Assembly (NCBI GenBank): GCA_937901365.1
Contig: CALCEF010000141.1
Coordinates: 1-13,270, forward strand
Direction of reading: 5' to 3'
DNA: 13,270 nt
Origin: an uncultured euryarchaeote
GTDB taxonomy: Archaea > Thermoplasmatota > Poseidoniia > Poseidoniales > Thalassarchaeaceae
A model generated the notes under the pieces. That model saw nothing but the letters and a program-made list of their open reading frames with translations. It did not search any database and was not told the DNA's origin. This document shows positions 5,525 to 13,270 of this stretch, piece by piece (positions within the stretch are counted from its first letter, which is position 1; every line of letters starts with the position of its first letter). Position numbers and translations under genes: made by a program.

Positions 5525-7660
5525 ATGCTTCAGGTTCATGATTCAGCGGCTCGATGGCGTTCCTTCTTTGAGGAAACCTGTGCCAATGAGATCTCCACAC
5601 TGGCAGCATCTTGGCCGAGACAAATTGCATTTACTCAGGATTTCGCACAAATTCAGTCATGGGATGTGCCGTTTGCAGAGTTGATTCTCAATCATCCTCG
5701 CGCTACGATTCGAAATGCCGATACCGTATTGGCAACTCTTTGCCGCGAATCTGGATACGAAGCAAATCCGAGAATACGAATCACTGGGCTTCCTCCCGAT
5801 GCGCTTCACAAATTGCGAGAGATTAGCAGTGAAGAAGTCGAAACTTTCACCACATCCGAGGTCATCGTCACTAAGGTTAGTGAATTAAAACCCCGAATTT
5901 ACAATGCAATTTTCACCTGCACAACCTGTGGGAACACAATCGAAATTTCACAACCCAATGAATTGGAATTGATTGAACCATTGGAATGTCCCGAAACTGG
6001 TGGTTGTGGTCGAAGGCGAGCCGGCGGTCAAACCCGATTCGATTTGCGCTGGGAAGATTCGGTCATGATCGACAACCAATGGATCGAGGTTCAGGAACTC
6101 CCGGAGAACGTGAAGCCAGGTTCACAACCAGTGCGTTTGAGTGTGCTTGCAGAAGCAGAATTGGCTGGAAAACACGTCCCTGGTGAGCGGATTCGAATCA
6201 ATGGAATTCCATATGTTCGTACCCTCAAGCGTGGAGGCGCAAAAACTCCAATGTTCGACATCTACATCTCGTTGCATTCAAGTGAGAGAAAGAACATCCC
6301 TCTCGAAGAAATCGAAATCACCCCGAGTGAAATTGAAGAAATTGAAAAGGTCGCTGACCGCGATGATTTGGTTGAATTGTTTGTTCGTTCAATCGCCCCC
6401 TCAATTATTGTCGGCGAAGAGAAAATGAATTGGATCAAGAAATCACTCGTTCTACAGTTACTCGGCGGAGTGGCCCGCAAATTCGACGATGGCACCCGAA
6501 CACGTGGTGATATCCACATTCTGTTGCTCGGTGATCCCGGTGTTGCTAAATCTCAGATTCTCTCATTTATGGGGCGAATTTCTCCACGCGGCCGATTTAC
6601 CACCGGTGGTGGAACGAGTGCTGCTGGACTGACTGCTGCAGCCGTTAGAGACGCGTTCAACGATGGTCGTTTCTCATTGGAGGCAGGTGCTCTTGTACTC
6701 GCCGACCTCGGTCTGTGTGCAGTTGACGAATTTGACAAGATGACGCCTGATGATCGGGGTGCAATGCACGAGGCGATGGAGCAGCAGAGAATCAACATCA
6801 ACAAAGGTGGAATCAGTGCGACAATGCCCACTCGGTGTGCTGTTCTCGCAGCTGCAAACCCAAGAGATGGCCGGTTCAAAGATGTTGATTGGGGCGACCC
6901 GTCGACATATCTCCACAAACAGATTGATCTTCCACCTCCCTTGATTTCACGTTTCGATATGGTTTGGATGATTCAAGATTCAGTCGACAAGGGTAGAGAT
7001 CGAAGAATTGGTGAACACATCATTCGCGTTAAGCGAAAAGGAGTCCCCGAACACCTGATTGAAAGTGGGCATTCTGTTGAACCAGATGCTCTGTTGAAGG
7101 ATCAAATATTCACAACCGATGTGGATGGAAATGATGTGCTGACAGCCGATTTCTTGCAAAAGTATGTGGCACATGCAAAGCGAACATATCACCCAACCAG
7201 CGACGACAAAGTCATGACAATATTGGTTGATCATTATACAGAAAAGCGTCAGAAGATGGATGACGATGTCAATTCGGTATCACTGACCGCTCGTTCTATT
7301 GAGGCTACACTACGAATGGCCGAGGCCAGAGCCCGATTGTATCTGAGAGAATATGTAACAGAAGATGATGCAAAACAAGCGATTGCGATGGATGGAATTT
7401 GGCGCCATCTGGCCAACGATTCGAATATCAATTCTGATCACACTGGAGTCCCAAAGAGGGCACAGAGCGCCGAGAGAACCATCATGGCTATCGTTCGAAA
7501 TCTGTGCCGTGAATTGGATGGTGAGTGCACAACACCTGAAGTTTACAATGTTGGACTTGAGCAAGGCTTCGACGAGGAGACCATCGATCGTGTACTCAAC
7601 AACATGCGGAATCGCGGTGATTTGTATTCCCCACGCATCGGTTTGTGGAGATTGAATTGA
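5525..7660 (+). CDS. mcm: Archaeal MCM replicative DNA helicase
   Basis: MCM forms a hexameric AAA+ ring that unwinds DNA 3'-5' at the replication fork. The 711-residue product has the full archaeal architecture: an N-terminal helical/OB region (about 1-255) with a zinc-binding set C132, C135, C155 and C161; a beta-hairpin region; and an AAA+ core with Walker A GDPGVAKS (336-343), the SPRGRFTTGGG segment (353-363), Walker B CAVDEFDK (398-405), sensor 1 in AAANP (Asn445) and the arginine-finger motif LISRFD (Arg476). A C-terminal winged-helix domain (about 650-711) ends in the typical RGDLYSPRIGLWRLN. No intein interrupts the ATPase motifs, although archaeal mcm genes often carry one. The start is set by GGAGG seven bases upstream. 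The gene is divergent from the PPC-hydrolase pair; gatE follows after 55 bp on the same strand. Confidence 0.98.
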   Translation: MLQVHDSAARWRSFFEETCANEISTLAASWPRQIAFTQDFAQIQSWDVPFAELILNHPRATIRNADTVLATLCRESGYEANPRIRITGLPPDALHKLREISSEEVETFTTSEVIVTKVSELKPRIYNAIFTCTTCGNTIEISQPNELELIEPLECPETGGCGRRRAGGQTRFDLRWEDSVMIDNQWIEVQELPENVKPGSQPVRLSVLAEAELAGKHVPGERIRINGIPYVRTLKRGGAKTPMFDIYISLHSSERKNIPLEEIEITPSEIEEIEKVADRDDLVELFVRSIAPSIIVGEEKMNWIKKSLVLQLLGGVARKFDDGTRTRGDIHILLLGDPGVAKSQILSFMGRISPRGRFTTGGGTSAAGLTAAAVRDAFNDGRFSLEAGALVLADLGLCAVDEFDKMTPDDRGAMHEAMEQQRININKGGISATMPTRCAVLAAANPRDGRFKDVDWGDPSTYLHKQIDLPPPLISRFDMVWMIQDSVDKGRDRRIGEHIIRVKRKGVPEHLIESGHSVEPDALLKDQIFTTDVDGNDVLTADFLQKYVAHAKRTYHPTSDDKVMTILVDHYTEKRQKMDDDVNSVSLTARSIEATLRMAEARARLYLREYVTEDDAKQAIAMDGIWRHLANDSNINSDHTGVPKRAQSAERTIMAIVRNLCRELDGECTTPEVYNVGLEQGFDEETIDRVLNNMRNRGDLYSPRIGLWRLN

Positions 7661-7677
7661 TTGAGATAGTTCAACAC

Positions 7678-7701
7678 CGCTGCCCCTTTAGGGGGGCAGC
7701 G
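7678..7701 (+). promoter_or_regulatory. Strong GC-rich hairpin between mcm and gatE
   Basis: CGCTGCCCC (7678-7686) pairs with GGGGCAGCG (7693-7701) in a perfect 9-bp stem around TTTAGG. It ends 14 bases before the gatE ATG and has no T-run after it. It may be a leader structure, a processing site or a poor terminator between mcm and gatE. A similar hairpin sits 13 bases before the lipoprotein start. Confidence 0.5.
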
Positions 7702-7715
7702 ACTGGCAAACTCCC

Positions 7716-9737
7716 ATGGCAGAAGACATTCCAGGGGATGTCTCAGACGCCAACGGGCTAGACCCAACCGCACTGGGCTTCATGTGCGGCCTTGAGGTCC
7801 ACCAGCAATTGGCCACCGGCAAGTTACACTCGCGTCAACCCAGCACTCTGTATGAGGATGGAATCGAAGACATCGAAGGACGATGGCCAAGCGCACATCG
7901 CAGATTGCGAGCCGCTCGCGGTGAAGGTGGTAGAATCGATATTGCTGCCCGCTTTGAACAACGCCGCAACCGCTCTTTTGTCTACTACCAATCACCCAAT
8001 GCAGGCCTCATCGAGATGGACGAAGCCCCTCCGTTGGAGCATGACAGTGACGCTGTCGAAGTCGCTTTGACGATGGCGGCGATGATGGATGCAAAACCTG
8101 TTGGCGCACTTCAAGCGATGCGCAAAACCGTGGTCGATGGTTCCAACACCAGCGGCTTCCAGCGAACAACTCTAATCGCTACACATGGTTCAATCCAAAC
8201 ACCAACAGGTCCTGTCGGAGTCGATGTCATCTGTTTGGAAGAGGACAGTGCACGGAAATTGGATACGCGTTCGACATCCGATGGTGAACAGGTCGTATAC
8301 ACCCTTGATCGATTGGGCGTCCCCTTGGTCGAGGTTGCAACAGCACCCGATGTCCAAACGCCTGAGCACGCCAAGGAAACCGCCCTAGCATTGGGCACAC
8401 TGCTCAGAGACACCCGTCGTGTACGCCGTGGCCTTGGCTCCATTCGGCAAGACCTCAACGTCAGCATCGGTGCTGGCGATCGTGTCGAAATCAAAGGTTG
8501 TCAGGACCTAGATTGGATTCCTCGAATCATCCGTCTTGAAATGGCTAGGCAGTTGCATTTCTACCGCTTGGCCAATGAACTCAGAGCCGAACTCGGTGTA
8601 GCACCACTTCCTACTCATCGAGATTTGGATGATGCTGAACTAGAAGCAACAGTGGCAGAAGCGGTCTCTAATCAATTACCATTTGAGTTGCAAGATGTCA
8701 CCACAGCACTTGCCTCATGCGAATCCAAAATGGTGGCTACCTCACTATCATCAGGTGCTGTTGTACTCGGTCTTTCTCTTCCAGGATTGGCCGGGAAACT
8801 TGGCACTAAAACCCTCGATGCAGAAGGCGCACAATTGCCTAGGTTGGGTCGTGAATTGGCCAGTGCTGCCAAACTGGCAGGTGTCAAGGGAATTTTCCAT
8901 TCAGATGAGCTTCCAGCATACGGAATTACAGAAGCAGAAACGGCGGCTTGCGCGGCAATTCTCGGTGATTGCTTTGTTCTTTGTGTTGCACCACAATGGC
9001 AAGCAGAATTGGCACTAGAGGGTGTGCATTCTCGCGCCAAAATGGCTTATCATCGAACCCCGCAAGAGGTTCGTAATGTCGTGATTCGCAAAGGCGCACC
9101 AGAGGATGGGACGACCACGGCGATGCGTCCCTTGCCCGGCGGCGCCAGAATGTATCCTGAGACCGACATCCCCACGACCCCAATCGCTCCAGAGAACTGG
9201 TCTTCAATCAAGGCGAATCTCCCTCCGTCTCGAGACGAACGGTTCGCTCGTTTGGGCACCACCGGTCTGTCAGAGAACCAAGTCTCTGCTCTCATTTCTG
9301 GAGAGTTAGACGATTATTTCATGGACGGAATTTCAGGTGAATTGGCTTTGCCTGAGAAGGCATGGGCGAGTGCATTACTAGATTATGGAACAGAGAAAAT
9401 CAACGCTCTCGCAGTCGCCATCCACCTTCGCGAATCTGGTTCGATTACTCGAGAAGGTGTCGAGCCATTGGTCAACGATGCAGATACAGAAGATCTTCCA
9501 ACTCTTCTCTCTTGGATGGCATCAGAAGCAGCCAGTCGAGGATTTGAACCCGCAGACACGGGGGCTGTCGATGCTGCCGTTGCAGAAGTTCTCGCTGAGC
9601 GGGCAGACTTTGTTGCCGAGCGTGGCATGGAAGCCCTTGGACCTTTGATGGGTGTAGTCATGGGTAAATTGGGTGGTGCAGCAGATGGGAAAGCGGTCTC
9701 AGCCGCTCTGAAAGAACAGATTCAGAGGCTGCTCTGA
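7716..9737 (+). CDS. gatE: Glu-tRNA(Gln) amidotransferase subunit E
   Basis: GatE works with the asparaginase-like GatD to convert Glu-tRNA(Gln) to Gln-tRNA(Gln), the archaeal route to glutaminyl-tRNA; GatE binds the tRNA and activates the glutamate with ATP. The 673-residue product starts its catalytic GatB-like domain with GLEVHQQL (25-32) and carries FVYYQSPNAGLIEMDEAPP-like sequence (88-106), DGSNTSGFQRT (141-151), EEDSAR (175-180), RLGVPLVEVATAPD (199-212), the GSIRQDLNVS strand (241-250) and the PETDIP motif (481-486). A GAD insert, diagnostic for GatE against GatB, spans roughly 320-450 and includes LPGLAGKLG and GVKGIFHSDELPAYGIT. The C-terminal GatB/YqeY domain ends in LMGVVMGKLGGAADGKAV. 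It is somewhat longer than the usual ~620-640 residues. gatD is not in the window. No ribosome site is obvious; the stop overlaps the next gene by one base (TGATG). Confidence 0.97.
   Translation: MAEDIPGDVSDANGLDPTALGFMCGLEVHQQLATGKLHSRQPSTLYEDGIEDIEGRWPSAHRRLRAARGEGGRIDIAARFEQRRNRSFVYYQSPNAGLIEMDEAPPLEHDSDAVEVALTMAAMMDAKPVGALQAMRKTVVDGSNTSGFQRTTLIATHGSIQTPTGPVGVDVICLEEDSARKLDTRSTSDGEQVVYTLDRLGVPLVEVATAPDVQTPEHAKETALALGTLLRDTRRVRRGLGSIRQDLNVSIGAGDRVEIKGCQDLDWIPRIIRLEMARQLHFYRLANELRAELGVAPLPTHRDLDDAELEATVAEAVSNQLPFELQDVTTALASCESKMVATSLSSGAVVLGLSLPGLAGKLGTKTLDAEGAQLPRLGRELASAAKLAGVKGIFHSDELPAYGITEAETAACAAILGDCFVLCVAPQWQAELALEGVHSRAKMAYHRTPQEVRNVVIRKGAPEDGTTTAMRPLPGGARMYPETDIPTTPIAPENWSSIKANLPPSRDERFARLGTTGLSENQVSALISGELDDYFMDGISGELALPEKAWASALLDYGTEKINALAVAIHLRESGSITREGVEPLVNDADTEDLPTLLSWMASEAASRGFEPADTGAVDAAVAEVLAERADFVAERGMEALGPLMGVVMGKLGGAADGKAVSAALKEQIQRLL
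9724..9728 (+). promoter_or_regulatory. Ribosome binding site of the propeller-DUF4430 gene
   Basis: AGAGG inside the gatE 3' end lies eight bases before the ATG at 9737, supporting this start and translation coupled to gatE termination. Confidence 0.55.
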
Positions 9738-11743
9738 TGCGACGCGTCTTGCTCATGGTCGGGTTGTTTCTGTTAGTATCATACCCCGGTCATGCAAGTG
9801 ACGCCCGTCACGCTGAGTGGGTCACAGATCCAATACTGCCCGATGTCCAATGGAATGCGAGTGTTGACATTGGCTACATCTCAACCGCGCCGTTGGTCAA
9901 GGAAGGTCTAGTCATCGTCAAGGGAGGAGGTGACCCCTTCACTGGGGAAGGGGCAGGCTTGGTTGCCTATCGCGCAGATACCGGTGTAGAGGTTTGGAGA
10001 ACCATTCACACAGCCAGTGACAGGGGCTTTGAGACGGCACCGTTGTTGCACATCTATGCATCAGAATCACCATCCTCCTGTTTGCCAACAACTGATTTGG
10101 TTGTCACAGGATGGACTTCTGGTCAACTCACAGCGTACGATTTTGCAACTGGAGTCGAATTGTGGAATCAATCTACAGATGCCCCGAATTGGGGCATTAC
10201 TGGTGGCGGCTTTTCGATGTCTGATGGCCAAATCGTATGGCCGACTGAAACAGGCATCATCCATGTTTGTTCATCGAATGGAACCACATTGCATCAACAT
10301 CATGATTCCAATTTACGCACCTATCGTGCCAACCTTGGAATATTGTTTGATTGGGAATCCGATGAGAATGGAACCATTGCGACATCTATGGAATGGTTGC
10401 AGGGAACTGAATCAGCTCACCTATTGCGGTACGACAGCAATTCCTCCTTAATCGAAGACATTGATCTTGTGACATTGGCCAACCTTACCGGAACCTGGCG
10501 AATCCGTTCGACACCGGTTTCAGTCATGGGACAGGGTGTTCTGCTCCATCTTCATGCGGATGGTGAATCACGACTCATTCGTTTGCATTGGAATGAAACC
10601 GGAGAACCAGAATTGCTTGATTCAATTTCGTTGGGCCCAGGTACTGCAACAACTCCAGCCGGCTTGGGATATCTATCCGCAGTTGCCGGTTTAGATGATG
10701 TGATTCATTATGGATTTTTCAATGGGTCCATGTCTGAAACAATTCGCTGGAATGCAAGCCATGTCGTAGGTGAAATCAGCTGGATCCAGTGGGGTGAGGT
10801 GGACGCGATTTGTTTACCACAAAATACAGCAGAAGGTTCGTGGCATATCGCCATCGATGTCAATCACAGTGTTGAATGGGTTCCAGATCAGGCTGGATAT
10901 CTAACCGCTGGTTGTGGTTCAGATGGCCAAGTTCATGCGGCTGCAAATGACGCCTCTTGGCTGGAAGTTCGATATGACCCCATAGATTGGAATTCGATAC
11001 ACAACGAAGCAGATCAAACGCTTGGAACAACGGATGAACCAACAACCGAGGAGCCTGAGGAAACCGAAGACGAAACACCCACTGAATCCAAAGGTTCCGA
11101 CATCCATTGGACTCCATTTATCATCCCATTCATCGGGGCTGGATTATTCCTCATTGTGGCACAGTTTGCAGTGAGTTCAGACACGCGTCGAATGATTCAG
11201 ATTGGCGCCATGTGCATGGTCATACTCGGACTGATCATGGCGGGTGCAATTTACAATACACAAATGGTCGATGAACCAGAACCCGATACGAGTCAGCGTA
11301 CACGTGCTGCAATGTTGGTGCCAGCACTGGCTGAGGGACTGGGCGAAAACGAGGTCCTCGTCTCTATTCACTTCCCGGAATCCTATGCTCCTGAACGTTG
11401 CACTGAAAGCGGTCTATACTTCGAGGGAACTGGCCAATCTTGGGAAATCGCTTCTCCACCGGAAGGCAGTTTTTGCATCATTGTTTCCACCGTGAAACTT
11501 GAAGCGGGGAAGACGGTTGAGATGGTGACTTTAGAGAGTCTTCACGAATACCAATTGACCTACGAAGTTGAACAACAAACCCTCGGCGCTTTCCTCCTCG
11601 ATATAGGGGATGCAGAAGGTGGAACAGATGGCCGATGGTGGAGCTACGATTTGAACGGCGGCTACGGCACGATTGGGATGGGTGAACAAGAGTTGCAGAA
11701 CGGCGATCATGTCGACTGGCATTTCGATGTGGGCCAGTTCTAA
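9737..11743 (+). CDS. Membrane protein with PQQ-like beta-propeller and C-terminal DUF4430 (transcobalamin-like) domain
   Basis: I know no named gene for this 668-residue architecture. Residues 1-20 form a signal peptide ending GHA. Residues ~25-425 look like a PQQ/quinoprotein-type beta-propeller, with repeat motifs GLVAYRADTGVEVWRT (74-89) and GQLTAYDFATGVELW (129-143). A Thr/Glu/Pro-rich linker (430-455) leads to two membrane helices at about 459-478 and 487-507. The C-terminal part, ~588-668, matches DUF4430: an LEAGKTV strand, GRWWSYDLNGGYGTIGMGEQ-like sequence and the ending LQNGDHVDWHFDV, resembling the yWxyxvNG..vG...xxlxdGDxvxW pattern. DUF4430 is found in the cobalamin-binding C-domain of transcobalamin/intrinsic factor and in prokaryotic secreted proteins. 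Both large domains should face outside. Ten N-X-S/T sequons lie in the propeller. Its start overlaps the gatE stop, and an ECF transporter gene follows after a hairpin, so a role in vitamin capture is plausible but inferred. Confidence 0.85.
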   Translation: MRRVLLMVGLFLLVSYPGHASDARHAEWVTDPILPDVQWNASVDIGYISTAPLVKEGLVIVKGGGDPFTGEGAGLVAYRADTGVEVWRTIHTASDRGFETAPLLHIYASESPSSCLPTTDLVVTGWTSGQLTAYDFATGVELWNQSTDAPNWGITGGGFSMSDGQIVWPTETGIIHVCSSNGTTLHQHHDSNLRTYRANLGILFDWESDENGTIATSMEWLQGTESAHLLRYDSNSSLIEDIDLVTLANLTGTWRIRSTPVSVMGQGVLLHLHADGESRLIRLHWNETGEPELLDSISLGPGTATTPAGLGYLSAVAGLDDVIHYGFFNGSMSETIRWNASHVVGEISWIQWGEVDAICLPQNTAEGSWHIAIDVNHSVEWVPDQAGYLTAGCGSDGQVHAAANDASWLEVRYDPIDWNSIHNEADQTLGTTDEPTTEEPEETEDETPTESKGSDIHWTPFIIPFIGAGLFLIVAQFAVSSDTRRMIQIGAMCMVILGLIMAGAIYNTQMVDEPEPDTSQRTRAAMLVPALAEGLGENEVLVSIHFPESYAPERCTESGLYFEGTGQSWEIASPPEGSFCIIVSTVKLEAGKTVEMVTLESLHEYQLTYEVEQQTLGAFLLDIGDAEGGTDGRWWSYDLNGGYGTIGMGEQELQNGDHVDWHFDVGQF

Positions 11744-11776
11744 TCAGGTAACACTCAAACACCGCTTTGTCTAGTG

Positions 11777-11799
11777 TCGCCTCCATAGGAGGCGATTTT
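11777..11799 (+). terminator. Terminator-like hairpin with T-run
   Basis: TCGCCTCC (11777-11784) and GGAGGCGA (11788-11795) form a perfect 8-bp stem with an ATA loop, followed directly by TTTT and then a T-rich CATTTCAGTTT. It lies 33 bp after the stop of the DUF4430 gene and could end the gatE operon transcript. Euryarchaeal termination relies mainly on T-tracts, so the stem itself may be accessory. If it is a true terminator, the next gene needs its own promoter. Confidence 0.55.
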
Positions 11800-11839
11800 C
11801 ATTTCAGTTTGGGGTTGGCAGGGTGAACGAGCGGCTCAG

Positions 11840-13270
11840 ATGGGTCCGCCCAGACACTTCCGTTTACCCTTCCTTGTTCTCGTCGTCGTCCTGCCCCTGC
11901 TGCTTGAATGGCGCTATCTTGCAGCTTGGGGAGGATTCCTGTTTCTATGGTCTGCAGCGATGGTCGGCCCAACCTCACTATTGCGATGGTTACGCGTTTG
12001 GATCCCGTTGTCAATTCTATACGGATTGATTCTCCTTTTGTTTAGTGGCACCGGCGATTGGCAACAAATTTTGTTGCTCATGGGTCGTTTGCTCATCGCT
12101 CTACTCGGAATGCAGATTTTGACTTGGTCAGTCCCTCCGTCAGATGTTGTCCGAGCCTTTGAATGGGCTCTACCTCGTTTGGGCGTATCCTTGGCCATCG
12201 CTTTGCGATTGGTGCCCCGATTGGAGCGCAGTGCGAAATGGCGTCTTGAAACACTTGAGGAACGCGGATTCATCGAACAAGAATCTGGCATGAAAGCGCT
12301 GAGAACACGAGCGTCGATTTGGCCTGGGTGGTTGGCTGATTCGCTGGATCATGCCCACGATTTGGGTGACGCTGTCCAGTCCAGAGGAATATTGGCGCCT
12401 CGGAGATGGCGCCATGGAGTCAGACGTAGAATCATTCAACGAGCGCTAGGTGAAGATGTTCGTGAAGATGGTGTCAACCCACATCATTTCTCTGATTCAG
12501 TTCAATTGGGACTCGATATAGAGATTAATTTGCCAGACGGCCGTAGTATCGGCCGACACAAAGAATTGCTAAGAGGTGGCAATATTGTGCTTCTCCGCGG
12601 CCCCTCAGGTTGCGGAAAATCCAGTTTATTGCGAGTCATTGCAGGGGTATCACCATGGCAGCATCCAGTGACAGTCAACGGCAAGGTCCACATCTCAGGA
12701 CACCCCACACTCGGCGAAGTCAATCTGGCGGATGGGCCGTTCACTGAATCGATATCATGCTGGATTCCACAAGATCCCGACCGCCATGGTTTGGCGGAAT
12801 CCGTTCAAAGAGAATTCAAGATCGCCCGCCGACTTTCTGGCCCTTGGAAACAACAAGAAATGCTCGAATGTCTCGGTGAGTGGGACCTTCTCGATAAATT
12901 GCAATCACAACCAGAGAACCTGTCCGAAGGAGAACAACAACGTCTGCTATTGGCTGCCCATCTGGATTCAGCCCAACCGATCTGGTTACTGGATGAAGCG
13001 GATGTCCATTTGGACGAAGCAGGCTTCATCCAACTAGGCAAAGCGGTCGTCAAACATCGTGCCCGAGGTGGCCTCATCATCGTTGTAGCCCATCGACAGG
13101 CTCGATGGAAACGGATTGCAGATCAAGTGATTGATATTGGCGAACCAATGCCACCCTTGGAGTACCCCTCAGTGTGGGTTGAGCGAGGCGAAGAAGTGGG
13201 ACTACCTCCGGAAGACACCCTGTTTTCCCATGAACTCAAACCGGTGCGCAGCGGCGATTTGGTCCTGGTT
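11840..13270 (+). CDS. ECF transporter energising module: EcfT (CbiQ) fused to an ECF ATPase, probably followed by a second ATPase (cut by window edge)
   Basis: The frame is open for 477 codons from the ATG at 11840 to the window end. Residues ~8-125 hold several hydrophobic helices of a CbiQ/EcfT transmembrane subunit. The two EcfT coupling helices follow, with ALRLVPRLERSAKWR ending in ERG (141-143) and a second ending QSRG (180-183), where the family usually has ARG/ARS. Residues ~220-435 are one complete ABC ATPase: Walker A GPSGCGKSS (254-262), Q-loop Gln311 (IPQDPD), signature LSEGEQQRL (361-369), Walker B WLLDEAD (382-388) and H-loop His418 (VVAHR). The last residues, HELKPVRSGDLVLV (464-477), repeat the pattern that precedes the first Walker A, so a second ATPase domain probably follows. 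ECF T and A proteins are normally separate; this is a T-A(-A) fusion. ATG 11840 is the first usable start after an in-frame stop at 11786. The S component and substrate are not visible. Confidence 0.87.
   Translation, partial: MGPPRHFRLPFLVLVVVLPLLLEWRYLAAWGGFLFLWSAAMVGPTSLLRWLRVWIPLSILYGLILLLFSGTGDWQQILLLMGRLLIALLGMQILTWSVPPSDVVRAFEWALPRLGVSLAIALRLVPRLERSAKWRLETLEERGFIEQESGMKALRTRASIWPGWLADSLDHAHDLGDAVQSRGILAPRRWRHGVRRRIIQRALGEDVREDGVNPHHFSDSVQLGLDIEINLPDGRSIGRHKELLRGGNIVLLRGPSGCGKSSLLRVIAGVSPWQHPVTVNGKVHISGHPTLGEVNLADGPFTESISCWIPQDPDRHGLAESVQREFKIARRLSGPWKQQEMLECLGEWDLLDKLQSQPENLSEGEQQRLLLAAHLDSAQPIWLLDEADVHLDEAGFIQLGKAVVKHRARGGLIIVVAHRQARWKRIADQVIDIGEPMPPLEYPSVWVERGEEVGLPPEDTLFSHELKPVRSGDLVLV

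Noticed and set aside
6199..6212. ATGGAATTCCAT palindrome inside mcm as a further origin-type dyad
   Set aside because: It is within conserved coding sequence, has the half-sites in the opposite order (TGGAA..TTCCA) and no G-string.
6500..6990. Intein in the mcm ATPase domain
   Set aside because: Walker A, Walker B, sensor 1 and arginine finger follow each other at normal spacing without an insertion.
11744..11839. Cobalamin riboswitch before the ECF gene
   Set aside because: The 96-bp spacer is too short and shows only one simple hairpin with a T-run, with no B12-box-like sequence that I can recognise.
11823..12029. GTG-started 68-codon frame at the beginning of the ECF gene
   Set aside because: It is in another frame from the long T-A fusion, which has membrane helices and ABC motifs; the composition is Ser/Cys-rich and unlike a real protein.

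Overview
The window reads as chromosomal DNA of a marine planktonic euryarchaeon, most likely Marine Group II (Candidatus Poseidoniales) or a close relative. Direct evidence for Archaea is an archaeal MCM replicative helicase, GatE (the archaeal-only Glu-tRNA(Gln) amidotransferase subunit), and extracytoplasmic proteins built from thrombospondin type 3 repeats, LivK-like domains and PQQ-type propellers. The group-level assignment is inference from gene style and moderate GC. No rRNA, tRNA, CRISPR array, insertion sequence or phage gene was seen. The window is densely coding: seven well supported protein genes (one cut by the right edge) plus a possible partial gene at the left edge.

Layout. 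On the minus strand, a possible partial gene (1-89) follows purM (99-1223). Divergent from purM, a large lipoprotein gene (1346-4258, plus) encodes a lipobox, five Ca-binding repeats of exactly 32 residues and two tandem LivK-type ligand-binding domains. Its 3' end overlaps by 11 bp the convergent minus-strand pair: a small alpha/beta hydrolase (4248-4880) and, upstream of it, a PPC/DUF296 protein (4884-5312). A 212-bp divergent spacer (5313-5524) separates this pair from mcm (5525-7660, plus). It holds three TTCCA/TGGAA dyads, one with the layout of an archaeal origin recognition box (ORB). After mcm come gatE (7716-9737), a start-stop-coupled membrane protein with a PQQ propeller and a DUF4430 (transcobalamin-like) C-terminus (9737-11743), a terminator-like hairpin, and a gene running off the right edge (from 11840) that fuses an ECF-transporter T component (CbiQ/EcfT) to an ATPase domain. 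Its last residues look like the start of a second ATPase domain.

How they may work together. mcm and gatE are information-processing genes. The most interesting right-hand part pairs a DUF4430 surface protein with a fused ECF energising module, suggesting a vitamin (possibly cobalamin) capture and uptake system whose S component would lie beyond the window. The lipoprotein looks like a stalked two-site solute receptor without a neighbouring permease. The ORB-like element upstream of mcm makes this spacer a candidate replication origin or an Orc1/Cdc6-controlled promoter.
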